A stretch of 61,466 nt of DNA from positions 1 to 61,466 of the forward strand of contig CAJQHT010000009.1 in assembly GCA_905478245.1 (NCBI GenBank), given 5' to 3'. Positions 20,733 through 31,921 of the stretch are shown one piece after another. A program made the translations under genes and the position numbers. Numbering within the stretch: position 1 is the first letter of the stretch; every line of letters starts with the position of its first letter. The notes under the pieces are model-generated. The model was not told the DNA's origin and ran no database searches. It saw nothing but the letters and a program-made list of their open reading frames with translations. Source of the stretch: an uncultured Rickettsiales bacterium. GTDB lineage: Bacteria > Pseudomonadota > Alphaproteobacteria > Rickettsiales > UBA1997.

Positions 20733-21278
20733 ATGAGTAAAGCAATTTCTAAAAATAACAAGGAAAAAATACCAGATAAATCTAAAAGAGATTTTGTTAC
20801 CACAACTGCCTACGCAACAGCCGGAGTAGGAGCTGCCTGCCTAGCACTACCAATGATTGATTCAATGAATCCAGCAGCCGATGTTGCCGCCCTTGCCTCT
20901 GTAGAAGTCAATATTTCAAATATTAAAATTGGCGAAGAGAAAAAAATTATGTGGCGCGGAAAACCCATTTTTATCAAAAGAAGATCAGAATCTGACATAA
21001 AATCAGCTCAAAACACTGCTTTAGAAGAATTAAAAGACCCTCAAACAGATGCTGATAGAGTTAAAAAAGACAAAGAAGAATGGCTTGTTACAATTGGCAT
21101 ATGCACTCATTTAGGCTGTGTACCAATGGGAAATGCCGGTGAATATAAGGGTTGGTTTTGCCCTTGTCACGGTTCAGTTTACGACACTTCAGGACGCATC
21201 AGAAAAGGCCCTGCACCAAAAAATCTTGAAATACCCCCTTATCAATTTCTTGATAATAATACAATTAAAATAGGATAA
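20733..21278 (+). CDS. petA: ubiquinol-cytochrome c reductase iron-sulfur (Rieske) subunit
   Basis: CTHLGCVP and CPCHGS Rieske motifs; N-terminal [18 protein letters not shown]-like Tat/TM region. Confidence 0.95.
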   Translation: MSKAISKNNKEKIPDKSKRDFVTTTAYATAGVGAACLALPMIDSMNPAADVAALASVEVNISNIKIGEEKKIMWRGKPIFIKRRSESDIKSAQNTALEELKDPQTDADRVKKDKEEWLVTIGICTHLGCVPMGNAGEYKGWFCPCHGSVYDTSGRIRKGPAPKNLEIPPYQFLDNNTIKIG

Positions 21279-21280
21279 TT

Positions 21281-22522
21281 ATGGCCGGAAAAATTGAAAA
21301 TGACTTAGAAAAAAGCTTAGTTGAAACATCTAAGACTGCAAAATGGATCAACGATAGACTACCAATAATTTCTTTTATTGAAAATACCTTCTTAAAACAC
21401 CCATATCCAAAAAATTTAAGTTATTTTTGGAATTTTGGCTCAATACTCGGCATAGCATTACTTGTACAAATAATCACTGGAATTTTACTTTCCATGCATT
21501 ATATTCCAAACACTGAAATGGCCTTTGAATCGGTGGAACACATCATGAGAGACGTTAGATATGGCTGGCTTTTACGCTATGCTCACGCTGTTGGTGCTTC
21601 CATGTTTTTTGTGGCAGTTTATATTCATATGGGTCGCGGATTATTCTTTGGTTCCTATAAAGCTCCTCGAGAACTAATCTGGTGGTTTGGTATTATTATC
21701 TTCTTACTTATGATGGCAACTGCATTTATGGGCTATGTTCTACCTTGGGGTCAAATGAGCTTTTGGGGCGCTACGGTCATAACCAATCTATTCTCTGCTA
21801 TTCCTGTAATTGGAGAATCAATAGTAACATGGCTTTGGGGTGGTTATTCGGTTGATAATCCAACTTTAAACCGCTTCTTTGCTTTACATTACTTACTACC
21901 ATTCATAATTGTAGCAATGGTATTACTTCACCTTATAACATTACATAAATCAGGATCAGCTAATCCCAGCGGCGTTGAGATTAAAACCAAAAAAGACATT
22001 ATACCTTTTCATCCATATTTTACCATTAAAGACATCTTAGGATTTTGTGTATTTTTTATAATATTTGGCTATTTTCTATTCTTTTATCCAAACGCATTAG
22101 GACATCCAGATAATTACATACCAGCTAATCCAATGGTTACTCCAGCTCACATTGTTCCAGAATGGTATTTTTTACCTTTTTATGCAATTTTAAGAGCAAT
22201 ACCAGATAAATTAGGTGGTGTTTTAATGATGTTTGGCTCAATTATGATATTATTTGTTTTACCTTGGCTGGATACCAGTAAAGTAAAAAGTGGAATCTAC
22301 AGACCGGTATTTAAATGGGTTTATGCTGTTTTTGTTGTTAATTTTATTATTTTAGGGTGGTTAGGTCAAGCTCCAGCCGAGGGGGTCTACATTATAGCAT
22401 CCAGAATAGCAACATTTTATTACTTTGCTTACTTCTTGCTAATTTTACCTTGGCTTGGAAAAAATGAAAAAACTTTACCCCTGCCAGAATCAATTGATGC
22501 GGATTATAAAAAACATCATTAA
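21281..22522 (+). CDS. petB: cytochrome b
   Basis: [55 protein letters not shown]. Confidence 0.97.
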   Translation: MAGKIENDLEKSLVETSKTAKWINDRLPIISFIENTFLKHPYPKNLSYFWNFGSILGIALLVQIITGILLSMHYIPNTEMAFESVEHIMRDVRYGWLLRYAHAVGASMFFVAVYIHMGRGLFFGSYKAPRELIWWFGIIIFLLMMATAFMGYVLPWGQMSFWGATVITNLFSAIPVIGESIVTWLWGGYSVDNPTLNRFFALHYLLPFIIVAMVLLHLITLHKSGSANPSGVEIKTKKDIIPFHPYFTIKDILGFCVFFIIFGYFLFFYPNALGHPDNYIPANPMVTPAHIVPEWYFLPFYAILRAIPDKLGGVLMMFGSIMILFVLPWLDTSKVKSGIYRPVFKWVYAVFVVNFIILGWLGQAPAEGVYIIASRIATFYYFAYFLLILPWLGKNEKTLPLPESIDADYKKHH

Positions 22523-22537
22523 ATTGAATTAATATTT

Positions 22538-23305
22538 ATGAAAAATTTACTAAAAATAATATTTATATTCTTAGCTTTTAATGCAAATGTTTTAGCATCT
22601 GGCGGTGAGAATTCAGCCCTAAAACCAAAACAATTAAAATGGGAATTTGATGGTTTCTTTGGTCGCTTCGACAAATCCTCAATTCAAAGAGGTTTTCAAG
22701 TTTATAAAGAAGTTTGCTCATCTTGCCATGGAATGAAATTATTCTCCTATAGAAATCTTGAAGCAGCTGGTTTCGATAAAGAAGAGGTAAAACAAATAGC
22801 TTCTGAATATCTTATTATGGATGGCCCTAATGATGAAGGTGAAATGTTTGAAAGATTAGCTTTACCATCAGATAAATTTGTTGGACCATTCGAAAATGAC
22901 AACGCTGCCAGAGTAGCAAATGGAGGGGCGCTTCCTCCCGATTTATCCCTTATAACTAAATCCAGACCAGACGGACCAAATTATATATATTCACTAATCA
23001 GAGGCTATAAAAAAGCTCCGGAACATTTTGAACTAACAGAAGGAAAATATTATAATCCTTATTTTGAGGGCAGACAAATTGGCATGATGCCACCATTAGA
23101 AGATGATGAAATAGTTGAATATCAAGACGGAACTTACGCTACAAAAGAGCAAATGACAATAGATATTGTTAATTTCCTGCAATTCGTAGCCGAAGGAGAA
23201 ATGGAGGCCAGAAAAAAAATGGGTATAAGATCCACTTTATTCTTAATTATATTAACCATATTATTTGCAATTGCCAAAAGAAGAGTTTGGAGTAAAGTAA
23301 AATAA
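22538..23305 (+). CDS. petC: cytochrome c1
   Basis: CSSCHG haem motif, ANGGALPPDLSLI, C-terminal TM anchor. Confidence 0.95.
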   Translation: MKNLLKIIFIFLAFNANVLASGGENSALKPKQLKWEFDGFFGRFDKSSIQRGFQVYKEVCSSCHGMKLFSYRNLEAAGFDKEEVKQIASEYLIMDGPNDEGEMFERLALPSDKFVGPFENDNAARVANGGALPPDLSLITKSRPDGPNYIYSLIRGYKKAPEHFELTEGKYYNPYFEGRQIGMMPPLEDDEIVEYQDGTYATKEQMTIDIVNFLQFVAEGEMEARKKMGIRSTLFLIILTILFAIAKRRVWSKVK

Positions 23306-23321
23306 CCAATAATTAAAAATT

Positions 23322-23861
23322 ATGTCATTTAAATTTGAAAAAGAAAATTTAAAAAAAGTAGCAGATATTCTAAAAAAATATCCAGAAAATAGAAAAAAAT
23401 CTGCTGTAATGCCTTTGCTCGACTTAGCTCAAAGACAAAATGCCAATCATATCACGAAGGAAATAATCTCTTATATCGCTTCAATGCTTGATATGGCAGA
23501 AATCAGAGTCTATGAGGTGGCAACATTTTACTCAATGTATAATTTAAAACCAGTTGGTAAATATTTATTACAAATCTGCGGCACAACACCTTGCATGCTA
23601 AGAGGAAGCGCAGATTTAATCAAATTATGCAAAGAAAAATTTAATATTGGTCTAAATGAAACTTCAAATGATAAATATTTTACCTTAAAAGAAGTTGAAT
23701 GTTTAGGAGCCTGTGTTAATGCTCCCATGGTTCAAATTAATGATGATTATTATGAAGATTTAAATGTCGAAAACTTTGAAGCAATATTAAATAATTTAAA
23801 AAGCGGGAAAGCTGTTAAAATAGGATCCCAAACTAATAGACAATGCTCAAAATCAATTTAA
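23322..23861 (+). CDS. nuoE: NADH-quinone oxidoreductase subunit E
   Basis: VATFYSMYNLKPVGKYLLQICGTTPCMLRG, VECLGACVNAPMVQIN (2Fe-2S cysteines). Confidence 0.95.
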   Translation: MSFKFEKENLKKVADILKKYPENRKKSAVMPLLDLAQRQNANHITKEIISYIASMLDMAEIRVYEVATFYSMYNLKPVGKYLLQICGTTPCMLRGSADLIKLCKEKFNIGLNETSNDKYFTLKEVECLGACVNAPMVQINDDYYEDLNVENFEAILNNLKSGKAVKIGSQTNRQCSKSI

Positions 23862-23876
23862 ACAATTTAACTAATT

Positions 23877-25415
23877 ATGAAATCTAATAATTTAAGCAAA
23901 TTAGCAACAAAAAGAGTTGAAGCCACAATGGGTGGTGGTAAAGATCGAATCAAAATTCAACATTCAAAAGGAAAGCTAACCGCTAGAGAAAGAATAGAAG
24001 TTCTCCTAGATCCAAATTCATTTGAAGAATATGGCCTGTATGTTGAACATAGATGTAATGATTTTAATATGGAGAAAAAGAAACATGCTGGCGACGGTGT
24101 TGTTACTGGTCAAGGAACAATAAATGGTCGATTAGTTTTTGTTTATAGTCAAGATTTTACAGTTATGGGAGGATCTCTTGGTGAGGCTCATGCAAAAAAA
24201 ATCTGTCGCATCATGGATAAAGCTGTCACAGTAGGAGCTCCAATAATTGGTATTAATGATTCCGGAGGAGCTAGAATACAAGAAGGTGTCGATTCCCTTG
24301 GCGGCTTTGGTGATATTTTTCAAAAAAATATTGATGCCAGCGGAGTTGTGCCTCAAATCTCATTAATCATGGGGCCATGTGCTGGTGGCTCGGTATACTC
24401 ACCAGCTTTGACTGATTTTGTTATAATGGTCGAAAAATCATCTTACATGTTTGTAACTGGTCCTGATGTAGTAAAAACAGTTACCCATGAAGACATAACT
24501 CAGGAAGATTTAGGTGGAGCCAAGGTTCACACTGAGAAAAGCGGAGTAGCTCATTTGGCTTTTAAAAGCGACATCGAAGCTTTACTTCAAGCAAGAAGAT
24601 TAATTAATTTCCTACCTTTATCCAACAAAGATAAAGTTCCAGAAGTTCCAAATTCAGATACAGCAGATCGCCTAGATGTTTCTCTTGATACATTAATTCC
24701 TGATAATTCAAACCAACCTTATGATATGGGTGAATTAATCGAAAAAATTGTTGATGAAGGAGACTTTTTTGAAATACAGCCAAATTACGCCAATAATATT
24801 ATTATCGGCTTTGGCAGATTAGAGGGTAGTACCGTAGGTATTATAGCGAATCAACCAATGAATCTAGCGGGATGCCTCAATATTGAGGCCAGCGAAAAAG
24901 CAGCGCGCTTTATCAGATTTTGTGATTGCTTTAATATTCCAATAGTTACTTTTGTTGACGTTCCAGGTTTCTTGCCAGGTAAAGATCAAGAGCATAACGG
25001 CGTCATTCGTCACGGTGCCAAACTTTTATATGCTTATGGCGAAGCTACTGTGCCAAAGATTACAGTAATTGCTCGAAAAGCCTATGGTGGTGCTTATATT
25101 GTTATGAATTCCAAACATTTAAAGGGTGATATAAATTACGCTTGGGCCGATGCTCAAATTGCAGTAATGGGGCCAGAAGGGGCTGTAGAGATTATCTCTA
25201 GAAAAGAAATTAAAGAAAATCCAAATTCAAAAGATCAAATAGTTAATGATTATAGAGAGAAATTTGCCTCACCTTTTGTAGCAGCTTCTCGTGGATTTTT
25301 AGATGAAGTCATAAGACCTAGAAATACTAGAAAAAGAATCTGTAAATCTTTGCAAATTCTAAAAAATAAAGAAGTAACAAAGCCTTGGAAAAAACACGAT
25401 AACCTACCTTTGTAA
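23877..25415 (+). CDS. pccB: propionyl-CoA carboxylase beta subunit (carboxyltransferase)
   Basis: [66 protein letters not shown]. Confidence 0.95.
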   Translation: MKSNNLSKLATKRVEATMGGGKDRIKIQHSKGKLTARERIEVLLDPNSFEEYGLYVEHRCNDFNMEKKKHAGDGVVTGQGTINGRLVFVYSQDFTVMGGSLGEAHAKKICRIMDKAVTVGAPIIGINDSGGARIQEGVDSLGGFGDIFQKNIDASGVVPQISLIMGPCAGGSVYSPALTDFVIMVEKSSYMFVTGPDVVKTVTHEDITQEDLGGAKVHTEKSGVAHLAFKSDIEALLQARRLINFLPLSNKDKVPEVPNSDTADRLDVSLDTLIPDNSNQPYDMGELIEKIVDEGDFFEIQPNYANNIIIGFGRLEGSTVGIIANQPMNLAGCLNIEASEKAARFIRFCDCFNIPIVTFVDVPGFLPGKDQEHNGVIRHGAKLLYAYGEATVPKITVIARKAYGGAYIVMNSKHLKGDINYAWADAQIAVMGPEGAVEIISRKEIKENPNSKDQIVNDYREKFASPFVAASRGFLDEVIRPRNTRKRICKSLQILKNKEVTKPWKKHDNLPL

Positions 25416-25437
25416 AATAATAAAGAATAGATTGCAT

Positions 25438-25504
25438 CATACTGTATCATTTTGATACAGTATGTATTAATTTAATACATATTATGTATCATTTTACTAC
25501 ATAA
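25438..25504. terminator. array of three palindromes between convergent pccB and response regulator genes
   Basis: CATACTGTATCA-TTT-TGATACAGTATG (25438-25464, perfect 12-bp arms), ATGTATTAA-T-TTAATACAT (25462-25480), then degenerate TATGTATCATTTTACTACATA. Confidence 0.6.
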
Positions 25505-25517
25505 CTTAACGCTGAAT

Positions 25518-26186
25518 CTATTTCTGCAAAATATAACCATGACCACGCACAGTTTGTAAAAAATTTGGCTGTTTTGGGTTATCTTCTATTTTACGGCGCA
25601 AGCGCGTAATTTGCACATCTATACTTCTTTGATCAACATTGTTACAAGATTTAGATAATTCATCTCGTGAAATTTTCTTACCCAAATTCTGACAAAGAAT
25701 TTTTAAAATATTCGCCTCGCTTTCAGTAATATGAATATAATCATCATTCTTTTTTAACCTCACATCCTCTGAATTAAAAATAAAATTACCAAATTTATAA
25801 TTTGCAGATGTAAGATTATAAGATGTTTTTCTATTTAGAATATTTTTTATTCTTAGTAAAAGCTCTTTAGGCTCAAATGGTTTTGCCAAATAATCATCTG
25901 CTCCAGCTTCCAAGCCTTCAATTCTATCTTCAATCTCAGCCATGGCAGTTAACATTAAAATTGGTATTTTATTATTATTTTTTCTTAGATCCTTCGCAAA
26001 TTCAATACCGCTTAAATGAGGCATCATAACATCCAGCACTAAAATATCAAAATCCTTCTTATTAATAATTTCTTTTGCCTCTAGGGCATTTTTTGCTAGA
26101 TTAACAATAAAATTATTATCTTCTAGAAACTTACCTAAAAGGCTTCTTAGCCTAGTATCATCGTCTATAACAAGAATTTTATTCAT
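25518..26186 (-). CDS. OmpR/PhoB-family response regulator
   Basis: Receiver domain ILVIDDDTRLR...LVLDVMMPHLSG...PILMLTA...DDYLAKPF and winged-helix RRKIEDNPKQPNFLQTVRGHGYIL. Confidence 0.95.
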   Translation of the reverse strand: MNKILVIDDDTRLRSLLGKFLEDNNFIVNLAKNALEAKEIINKKDFDILVLDVMMPHLSGIEFAKDLRKNNNKIPILMLTAMAEIEDRIEGLEAGADDYLAKPFEPKELLLRIKNILNRKTSYNLTSANYKFGNFIFNSEDVRLKKNDDYIHITESEANILKILCQNLGKKISRDELSKSCNNVDQRSIDVQITRLRRKIEDNPKQPNFLQTVRGHGYILQK

Positions 26187-26358
26187 GATTTATAAAAATA
26201 TTTATTTTAAATTAATAATTACTATCTTATAATGTAATTAAATTCACCTTTAAAATGATTAATATTTTACCATTTAAAAATCATTCACGAAGTAAATCCT
26301 GATATTATTATAAAAATACCAGGAATAAATGTAAACTAATATATCTTAATTAATTAAA

Positions 26359-27243
26359 ATGCTCAATAAAATAATAGATGGAAAATCTATAGCCGCTGAT
26401 TTACAAAAAAACATTGCAATTGAAGTAGAAAAAATTAAAAAAGATTATGCAATTATACCATCTTTAGCAGTAATCTTAATAGGAAACGATCCTGCAAGTA
26501 AGGTTTACGTTGGCAGTAAGGAAAAAGCGGCTCACAAAATTGGCATGAATTCCATTACCTATAAATTATCTTCTGATATTACACAAGAAGAGCTAATTAA
26601 CAAAATCGAAGAATTAAATAATAATAATAAAATACATGGTATTTTAGTACAATTACCCCTTCCTAAACATATTAATACAAACACCATTATTCACACCATT
26701 GATCCTAAAAAAGATGTAGATGGATTTCACGTAATTAATGTAGGAAAATTATCAATTGGTCAAATCTCTGGTCAAGACAAAGCCTTAATACCATGCACAC
26801 CCCAAGGATGTCTTCATTTAATGAAATCGGCACTTGGCAACGATTTAAAAGGCCTGGATGCCTTAGTAATAGGTACCTCTAACATTGTTGGCAGGCCATT
26901 AGCTCGCTTACTAATGCTTGAAAAATGCACCGTAACCATAGCCAATTCAAGAACAAAAAATCTCAAAGAAAAATGCTTAAATAGCGACATAATAATAAGC
27001 GCGACAGGAGTATCCAACCTCATCACTTCAGATATGGTAAATGAAAATACAACTATTATTGATGTTGGAATTAATCGCATAACCTTAGAAGACGGTACCA
27101 GTAAATTAGTTGGAGACGTTAATTTCAGTGAATTAATAAAAAAGGTAAAATTTATAACCCCGGTTCCAGGAGGTGTTGGCCCTATGACTATTTCTTATTT
27201 ACTAAAAAATACCTTAGAATCTTGTAAAAAATTTATAACTTAA
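26359..27243 (+). CDS. folD: bifunctional methylenetetrahydrofolate dehydrogenase/cyclohydrolase
   Basis: VGSKEKAAHKIGM, GILVQLPLPKHI, PKKDVDGFH, VPGGVGPMTISYLL. Confidence 0.96.
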   Translation: MLNKIIDGKSIAADLQKNIAIEVEKIKKDYAIIPSLAVILIGNDPASKVYVGSKEKAAHKIGMNSITYKLSSDITQEELINKIEELNNNNKIHGILVQLPLPKHINTNTIIHTIDPKKDVDGFHVINVGKLSIGQISGQDKALIPCTPQGCLHLMKSALGNDLKGLDALVIGTSNIVGRPLARLLMLEKCTVTIANSRTKNLKEKCLNSDIIISATGVSNLITSDMVNENTTIIDVGINRITLEDGTSKLVGDVNFSELIKKVKFITPVPGGVGPMTISYLLKNTLESCKKFIT

Positions 27244-27249
27244 TATAGA

Positions 27250-27963
27250 ATGAAAAAAAATAAAAATAACGAAAACGAAACAGATTTCACCTCTAAAGAA
27301 ATTGAAGAGAGAATGATAATGCGCCAAATGAAAGAGGACATCAGAAAAGAGAAAATACGCGCTATTTTAGCAAAATATAGAAAAAAAATTATTGCTATTT
27401 CTTCTATAGCCATTTTAATTATTTCAACTTTTATATTTTATGAAATTTATGAACATAATAAAAGCGTCAAATATTCAAAGCTTCTACATCAAGTTCTTTT
27501 TCTAGAAAATACAGGGCAAAATGAGGATATTACACAAACATTACATAAAATATTCGAAGATCGCTCCGCTCCAAATTCTATAAAATCTCTTGCCCTAATG
27601 AAATACGGATCCAAATTAGTTGCAGAAAATAAAATAGAAGAAGCTGTTGAAACCTATATAAAAGCTAGTCAAATTAAGAATTCAGATCATTATTTTACAG
27701 ATCTAGCTGGATTATTAGCAATAAAATCCATGATTGATAGTGGTAATGTAGAATTTTATGATAAAATAAATGACCTAATATCAAAATTTGAAAAAGAAAC
27801 CATGGCATTAAAATCTTTTATCTTAGAGCAAAAAGCTATTTTCAACTGGATTCAAGGAGATAAAAAAGCAGCTTACGATATATTTTACAATTTATCGCTT
27901 GATGTTGAAGCTCCTAAGGCTTTAAAAAATAGAGCTCTAGAATTTAGCAAAATTGTAAAATAA
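27250..27963 (+). CDS. membrane-anchored TPR-like protein (YfgM-like)
   Basis: Single TM near N-terminus, TPR-like helices, immediately upstream of bamB. Confidence 0.7.
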   Translation: MKKNKNNENETDFTSKEIEERMIMRQMKEDIRKEKIRAILAKYRKKIIAISSIAILIISTFIFYEIYEHNKSVKYSKLLHQVLFLENTGQNEDITQTLHKIFEDRSAPNSIKSLALMKYGSKLVAENKIEEAVETYIKASQIKNSDHYFTDLAGLLAIKSMIDSGNVEFYDKINDLISKFEKETMALKSFILEQKAIFNWIQGDKKAAYDIFYNLSLDVEAPKALKNRALEFSKIVK

Positions 27964-27997
27964 TATTAAATTCTTTACCCATGCTATTTTCCATCTA

Positions 27998-29293
27998 ATG
28001 AAAATGATTCATAAAATTATAAATTTTATTAAGATTGTACTATTTTTTACAATTTTAATCTCTTGCTCCAAAAAAGAACAAATTCAAGATGCTATTTCTA
28101 TTTTTCCAGATCTTAACATCATTCAACTAGATGATTCCCTAAAAGAAAAATCAATAAAACTACCCCAGCAGCAAGAAAATGACTCTTGGACAGGCAGAAG
28201 TAATATTGCTAATCTTCTAAATATTGAGAATTTCTCTTTTTCTGATAAAATTAATGATTCAGATTCATCTATTTATAGTTATAAATTTCTAGGCAAAAAC
28301 CATAGAGCGTCACCACCAATTATTCATAAAAATACCGCCTATTTAATTGATCATAAAGGCAGAATTACTTCCTTTGATTTAAAAAATAACAAAAAAAATT
28401 GGCAAATAAAACCATTTAAAACAAAATTTAAAAATGGAAAGATATATCTAAATAATGGTAAATTATTTGCCACTTCCGGCTATAATTATTTAGCAGCTAT
28501 CGATATTGAAAAAGAATCTGTTTTATGGTCCAAAAAAATTAACTCTTTAATCATTTCTGCGCCCATTGCCAGTAAAGAACAGGTTCTAGCAATCACCTCT
28601 GACAATAAAACATATGCTTTTAATGCAAATAATGGTAATATTAACTGGATTCATGAAGCGATCGATAAAAATACCGCAATCCTAGGAGCCTCTGATCCTG
28701 TTTTTTACAAAAATCATGTTTTTAGCTCTTATTCTTCTGGGGAAATATATGTTTTGAATCAAAAAAATGGAGAAATTGGCTGGTTTTATAATCTAAACAT
28801 CAATAAAGCAATTAATTCTGATTTTATTTTAAATGACATTGACAATGTCCCAATTATTAAAGACGATATTATTTACGCCGTTGGTAATGGCGGTCTAATG
28901 ATGGCCATTAAAATTAATAATGGCGCTGTTTTATGGAAAAGTAAAATAGCTTCAATTTCAGATTTCTGGATTGTAAATGATTTTATTTATTTAATTGATA
29001 GTGATAATAATTTATTATGTTTAGACAGAAAATTTGGCAAGGTTAAATGGCACGCTCAATTAGATAAGAATATTGATGATAAAATTACCTATCATGGTCT
29101 TATTATGGCTGGAGATAATTTAATTTTATCCAACTCAAATAAAGAAATACTATTAATCTCACCAAAAAACGGAGAAATTTTACAAAGAAAAAAATTCTGG
29201 AATAATTTTTATCACAGCCCAACTATTGCTAATAAGAAAATATATTTTAATATTTTGGGAAAATTTACCAATAAATTACTTATATTAGAATAA
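27998..29293 (+). CDS. bamB: PQQ-like beta-propeller lipoprotein, outer membrane assembly factor BamB-like
   Basis: Lipobox LISCSK; repeated propeller blades (SFDLKNNKKNWQI, AIDIEKESVLWSKKI, AFNANNGNINWIHE, KINNGAVLWKSKI, CLDRKFGKVKWHAQ). Confidence 0.85.
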   Translation: MKMIHKIINFIKIVLFFTILISCSKKEQIQDAISIFPDLNIIQLDDSLKEKSIKLPQQQENDSWTGRSNIANLLNIENFSFSDKINDSDSSIYSYKFLGKNHRASPPIIHKNTAYLIDHKGRITSFDLKNNKKNWQIKPFKTKFKNGKIYLNNGKLFATSGYNYLAAIDIEKESVLWSKKINSLIISAPIASKEQVLAITSDNKTYAFNANNGNINWIHEAIDKNTAILGASDPVFYKNHVFSSYSSGEIYVLNQKNGEIGWFYNLNINKAINSDFILNDIDNVPIIKDDIIYAVGNGGLMMAIKINNGAVLWKSKIASISDFWIVNDFIYLIDSDNNLLCLDRKFGKVKWHAQLDKNIDDKITYHGLIMAGDNLILSNSNKEILLISPKNGEILQRKKFWNNFYHSPTIANKKIYFNILGKFTNKLLILE

Positions 29294-29301
29294 TTCACAA
29301 A

Positions 29302-31899
29302 ATGATAAATTTACCAAAGAAATATAAACATTTCGATGCAGAAAAAAAATGGCAGAATTTTTGGTCTGAAAATAAAATCTATAAATGGGAGAAGGACCTA
29401 CCGCGTGACCAAACCTTTGTTATAGATACTCCTCCACCAACTGTTTCCGGTGTTTTACATATGGGTCATGTATTTTCCTATGTGCAAGCTGATTTTATTG
29501 CACGCTATCAAAGAATGAAGGGTAAAACAGTTTTTTACCCAATGGGATTTGATGATAATGGCCTTCCAACCGAAAGATTAGTGGAAAAGGTTAAAAAAAT
29601 TCGAGGTGTCGATATGGATCGAGCCGATTTTGTTAAAGAATGTCAAAGCGTAGTTGATGAAGCTGAAGAGCAATTTGAAGAATTATTTAACTCAGTAGCA
29701 TTATCAGTTGACTGGGATGAAAAATATCAAACCATTTCAGCACAATCACAAAAAATATCACAACTTTCTTTCATCGATCTATTCAATAAAGGTCTTGTTG
29801 AAAGAAAAATGGAGCCGGTTTTATGGGACATCGTTGACAGAACAGCTCTTTCACAAGCTGATCTAGTTGATAAAGAAAAACCTAGTGCAATGCATTACAT
29901 AAAATTCTCTATCTTAGATAATGATCAAGAAATTACCATTGCAACCACCCGCCCCGAGCTTCTATCTGCATGTGGCGCCGTTATTGTTAATCCAGAAGAT
30001 GACAGATATAAAGATTTAATCGGCAAAAAAGCCATAACTCCATTATTTGGCGTCAAAGTTGATATTATTGCCGATGAAATGGCACAAATCGATAAAGGAA
30101 CAGGAGCGGTAATGTGCTGTACTTTTGGTGACGAAACCGATATCTTATGGTGGAAAAAATATAATTTACCTTTAAGGTTAATTTTATGTAAAGATGGAAA
30201 AATAACCGATCCAGATTTAACAAATTTAGATATAATTGAATTTGAATCTGGCCAATTAGATAAAAATAATGTTATCAATTTAGCAGATACTAAGAAATAT
30301 TTTACTCAAATAGCTGGTTTAAGCTATAAAGAAGCTAGAAAAATTACAATTTCTTTAATAGAGCAAAAAAATCTATTAGTAAAATCAGAGGATATTACCC
30401 ATAATACCAAATGCGCCGAAAGATCAGGAGTGCCAATTGAAATCTTAGTTGTACCACAATGGTTTATCAAGATTCTTGACATTAAAGAGCAATTAAAAGA
30501 AAAGGCCGCTGAATGTAATTGGTATCCTCATTTTATGAAGGTCAGAATTGATCAATGGATTGATGGAATTTCTTGGGATTGGTGTATTTCAAGACAACGC
30601 TTTTTTGGCGTACCCTTCCCTATTTGGTATTCTAAGAAAAAAGGAGAAGAAGGCAAAATATTAGTTGCAAACACTGATCAATTGCCATGCGATCCATTAA
30701 AAGCTCTACCTAAGGGCTATAAGGCCGAAGAGATAGTAGCAGAAACTGATATTATGGATACCTGGGCTACATCTTCTGTTTCTCCGCAATTATCGTCTCA
30801 TGGCATTACAGAAAATCTAACTAGTAATGCTGATATAGAGCGTCATAAAAAACTATTTCCCGCTGATCTACGCCCCCAAGCTCATGAAATCATTAGAAGC
30901 TGGGCCTTTTATACAATAGTTAAAGCCTATCTTCATGAAGAAACTATTCCATGGCTCAATTTAATGATATCAGGTTGGTGCTTAGCATCTGATAAAACCA
31001 AAATGAGCAAATCAAAAGGCAATGTTATAACTCCAAATGCTTTAATAGAAGAAAAAGGCAGTGATGTTGTGCGCTACTGGGCCTCAACCTCACATTTAGG
31101 ATGTGATACCGCTTATAGTGAAGATGTCTTAAAAATAGGTGGCAAATTATTAAATAAATTATTCAATGCTGCTAAATTTACTTGTACTAATTTTGACTCT
31201 TTACAATACAAGCCAAAAACAGTAATTTTAGACATTAAAGAAAATCTAATTTTTAAAAAATCAGATTTATGGATTTTAAGCAAATTACATAAAATAATTG
31301 CAAAATCTGAAGCAGAATTTGAAAAATTCGAATATGCTAAAGCCAGAGAAGCAGTAGAAGATTTCTTCTGGAATGATTTTTGTGATAACTACCTAGAAAT
31401 AGCTAAAGTTAGAGCTTATGGAATTAAGGCACAAAAATATGAAAATATTGATTTAACTAATGAAGAAAAAACTAACATCATTAAAGCACAACAAAGCGCT
31501 TTAATAACTCTATATCACTGCCTAGAAACACTTTTAAGACTATTAGCGCCATTCATTCCTCATCTATGTGAAGAATTATTTCAGGCAATTTTTAATCAAG
31601 ATAATACCTCTTTATCAATCAATAGCAGGGGTTCTTGGCCAAATTTAGAAGATCATTATAAAAATGATGAATTAGCAAATAATACTAAATCCATGCTGGA
31701 AGTAATTAGTCATATCAGAAAATTTAAATCAGATAATAATATTTCACTTCGAACTCAATTGAAATCCTTTCAGATTCACAGTAATTCTAATTTTGATGGA
31801 TTTCTAGAAGATTTGCGTGATGTTACTAACGCTCAAGAAATTATTGTCAATAAAACCAAAAATAATCAAGTAGAAATTAACTCTATTACATTATTATAA
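29302..31899 (+). CDS. valS: valine--tRNA ligase
   Basis: PPPTVSGVLHMGHVFSY, FYPMGFDDNGLPTE, DWCISRQRFFGVPFPIW, KMSKSKGNV. Confidence 0.96.
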   Translation: MINLPKKYKHFDAEKKWQNFWSENKIYKWEKDLPRDQTFVIDTPPPTVSGVLHMGHVFSYVQADFIARYQRMKGKTVFYPMGFDDNGLPTERLVEKVKKIRGVDMDRADFVKECQSVVDEAEEQFEELFNSVALSVDWDEKYQTISAQSQKISQLSFIDLFNKGLVERKMEPVLWDIVDRTALSQADLVDKEKPSAMHYIKFSILDNDQEITIATTRPELLSACGAVIVNPEDDRYKDLIGKKAITPLFGVKVDIIADEMAQIDKGTGAVMCCTFGDETDILWWKKYNLPLRLILCKDGKITDPDLTNLDIIEFESGQLDKNNVINLADTKKYFTQIAGLSYKEARKITISLIEQKNLLVKSEDITHNTKCAERSGVPIEILVVPQWFIKILDIKEQLKEKAAECNWYPHFMKVRIDQWIDGISWDWCISRQRFFGVPFPIWYSKKKGEEGKILVANTDQLPCDPLKALPKGYKAEEIVAETDIMDTWATSSVSPQLSSHGITENLTSNADIERHKKLFPADLRPQAHEIIRSWAFYTIVKAYLHEETIPWLNLMISGWCLASDKTKMSKSKGNVITPNALIEEKGSDVVRYWASTSHLGCDTAYSEDVLKIGGKLLNKLFNAAKFTCTNFDSLQYKPKTVILDIKENLIFKKSDLWILSKLHKIIAKSEAEFEKFEYAKAREAVEDFFWNDFCDNYLEIAKVRAYGIKAQKYENIDLTNEEKTNIIKAQQSALITLYHCLETLLRLLAPFIPHLCEELFQAIFNQDNTSLSINSRGSWPNLEDHYKNDELANNTKSMLEVISHIRKFKSDNNISLRTQLKSFQIHSNSNFDGFLEDLRDVTNAQEIIVNKTKNNQVEINSITLL

Positions 31900-31921
31900 T
31901 TGCTAAATATAAATCTTATTT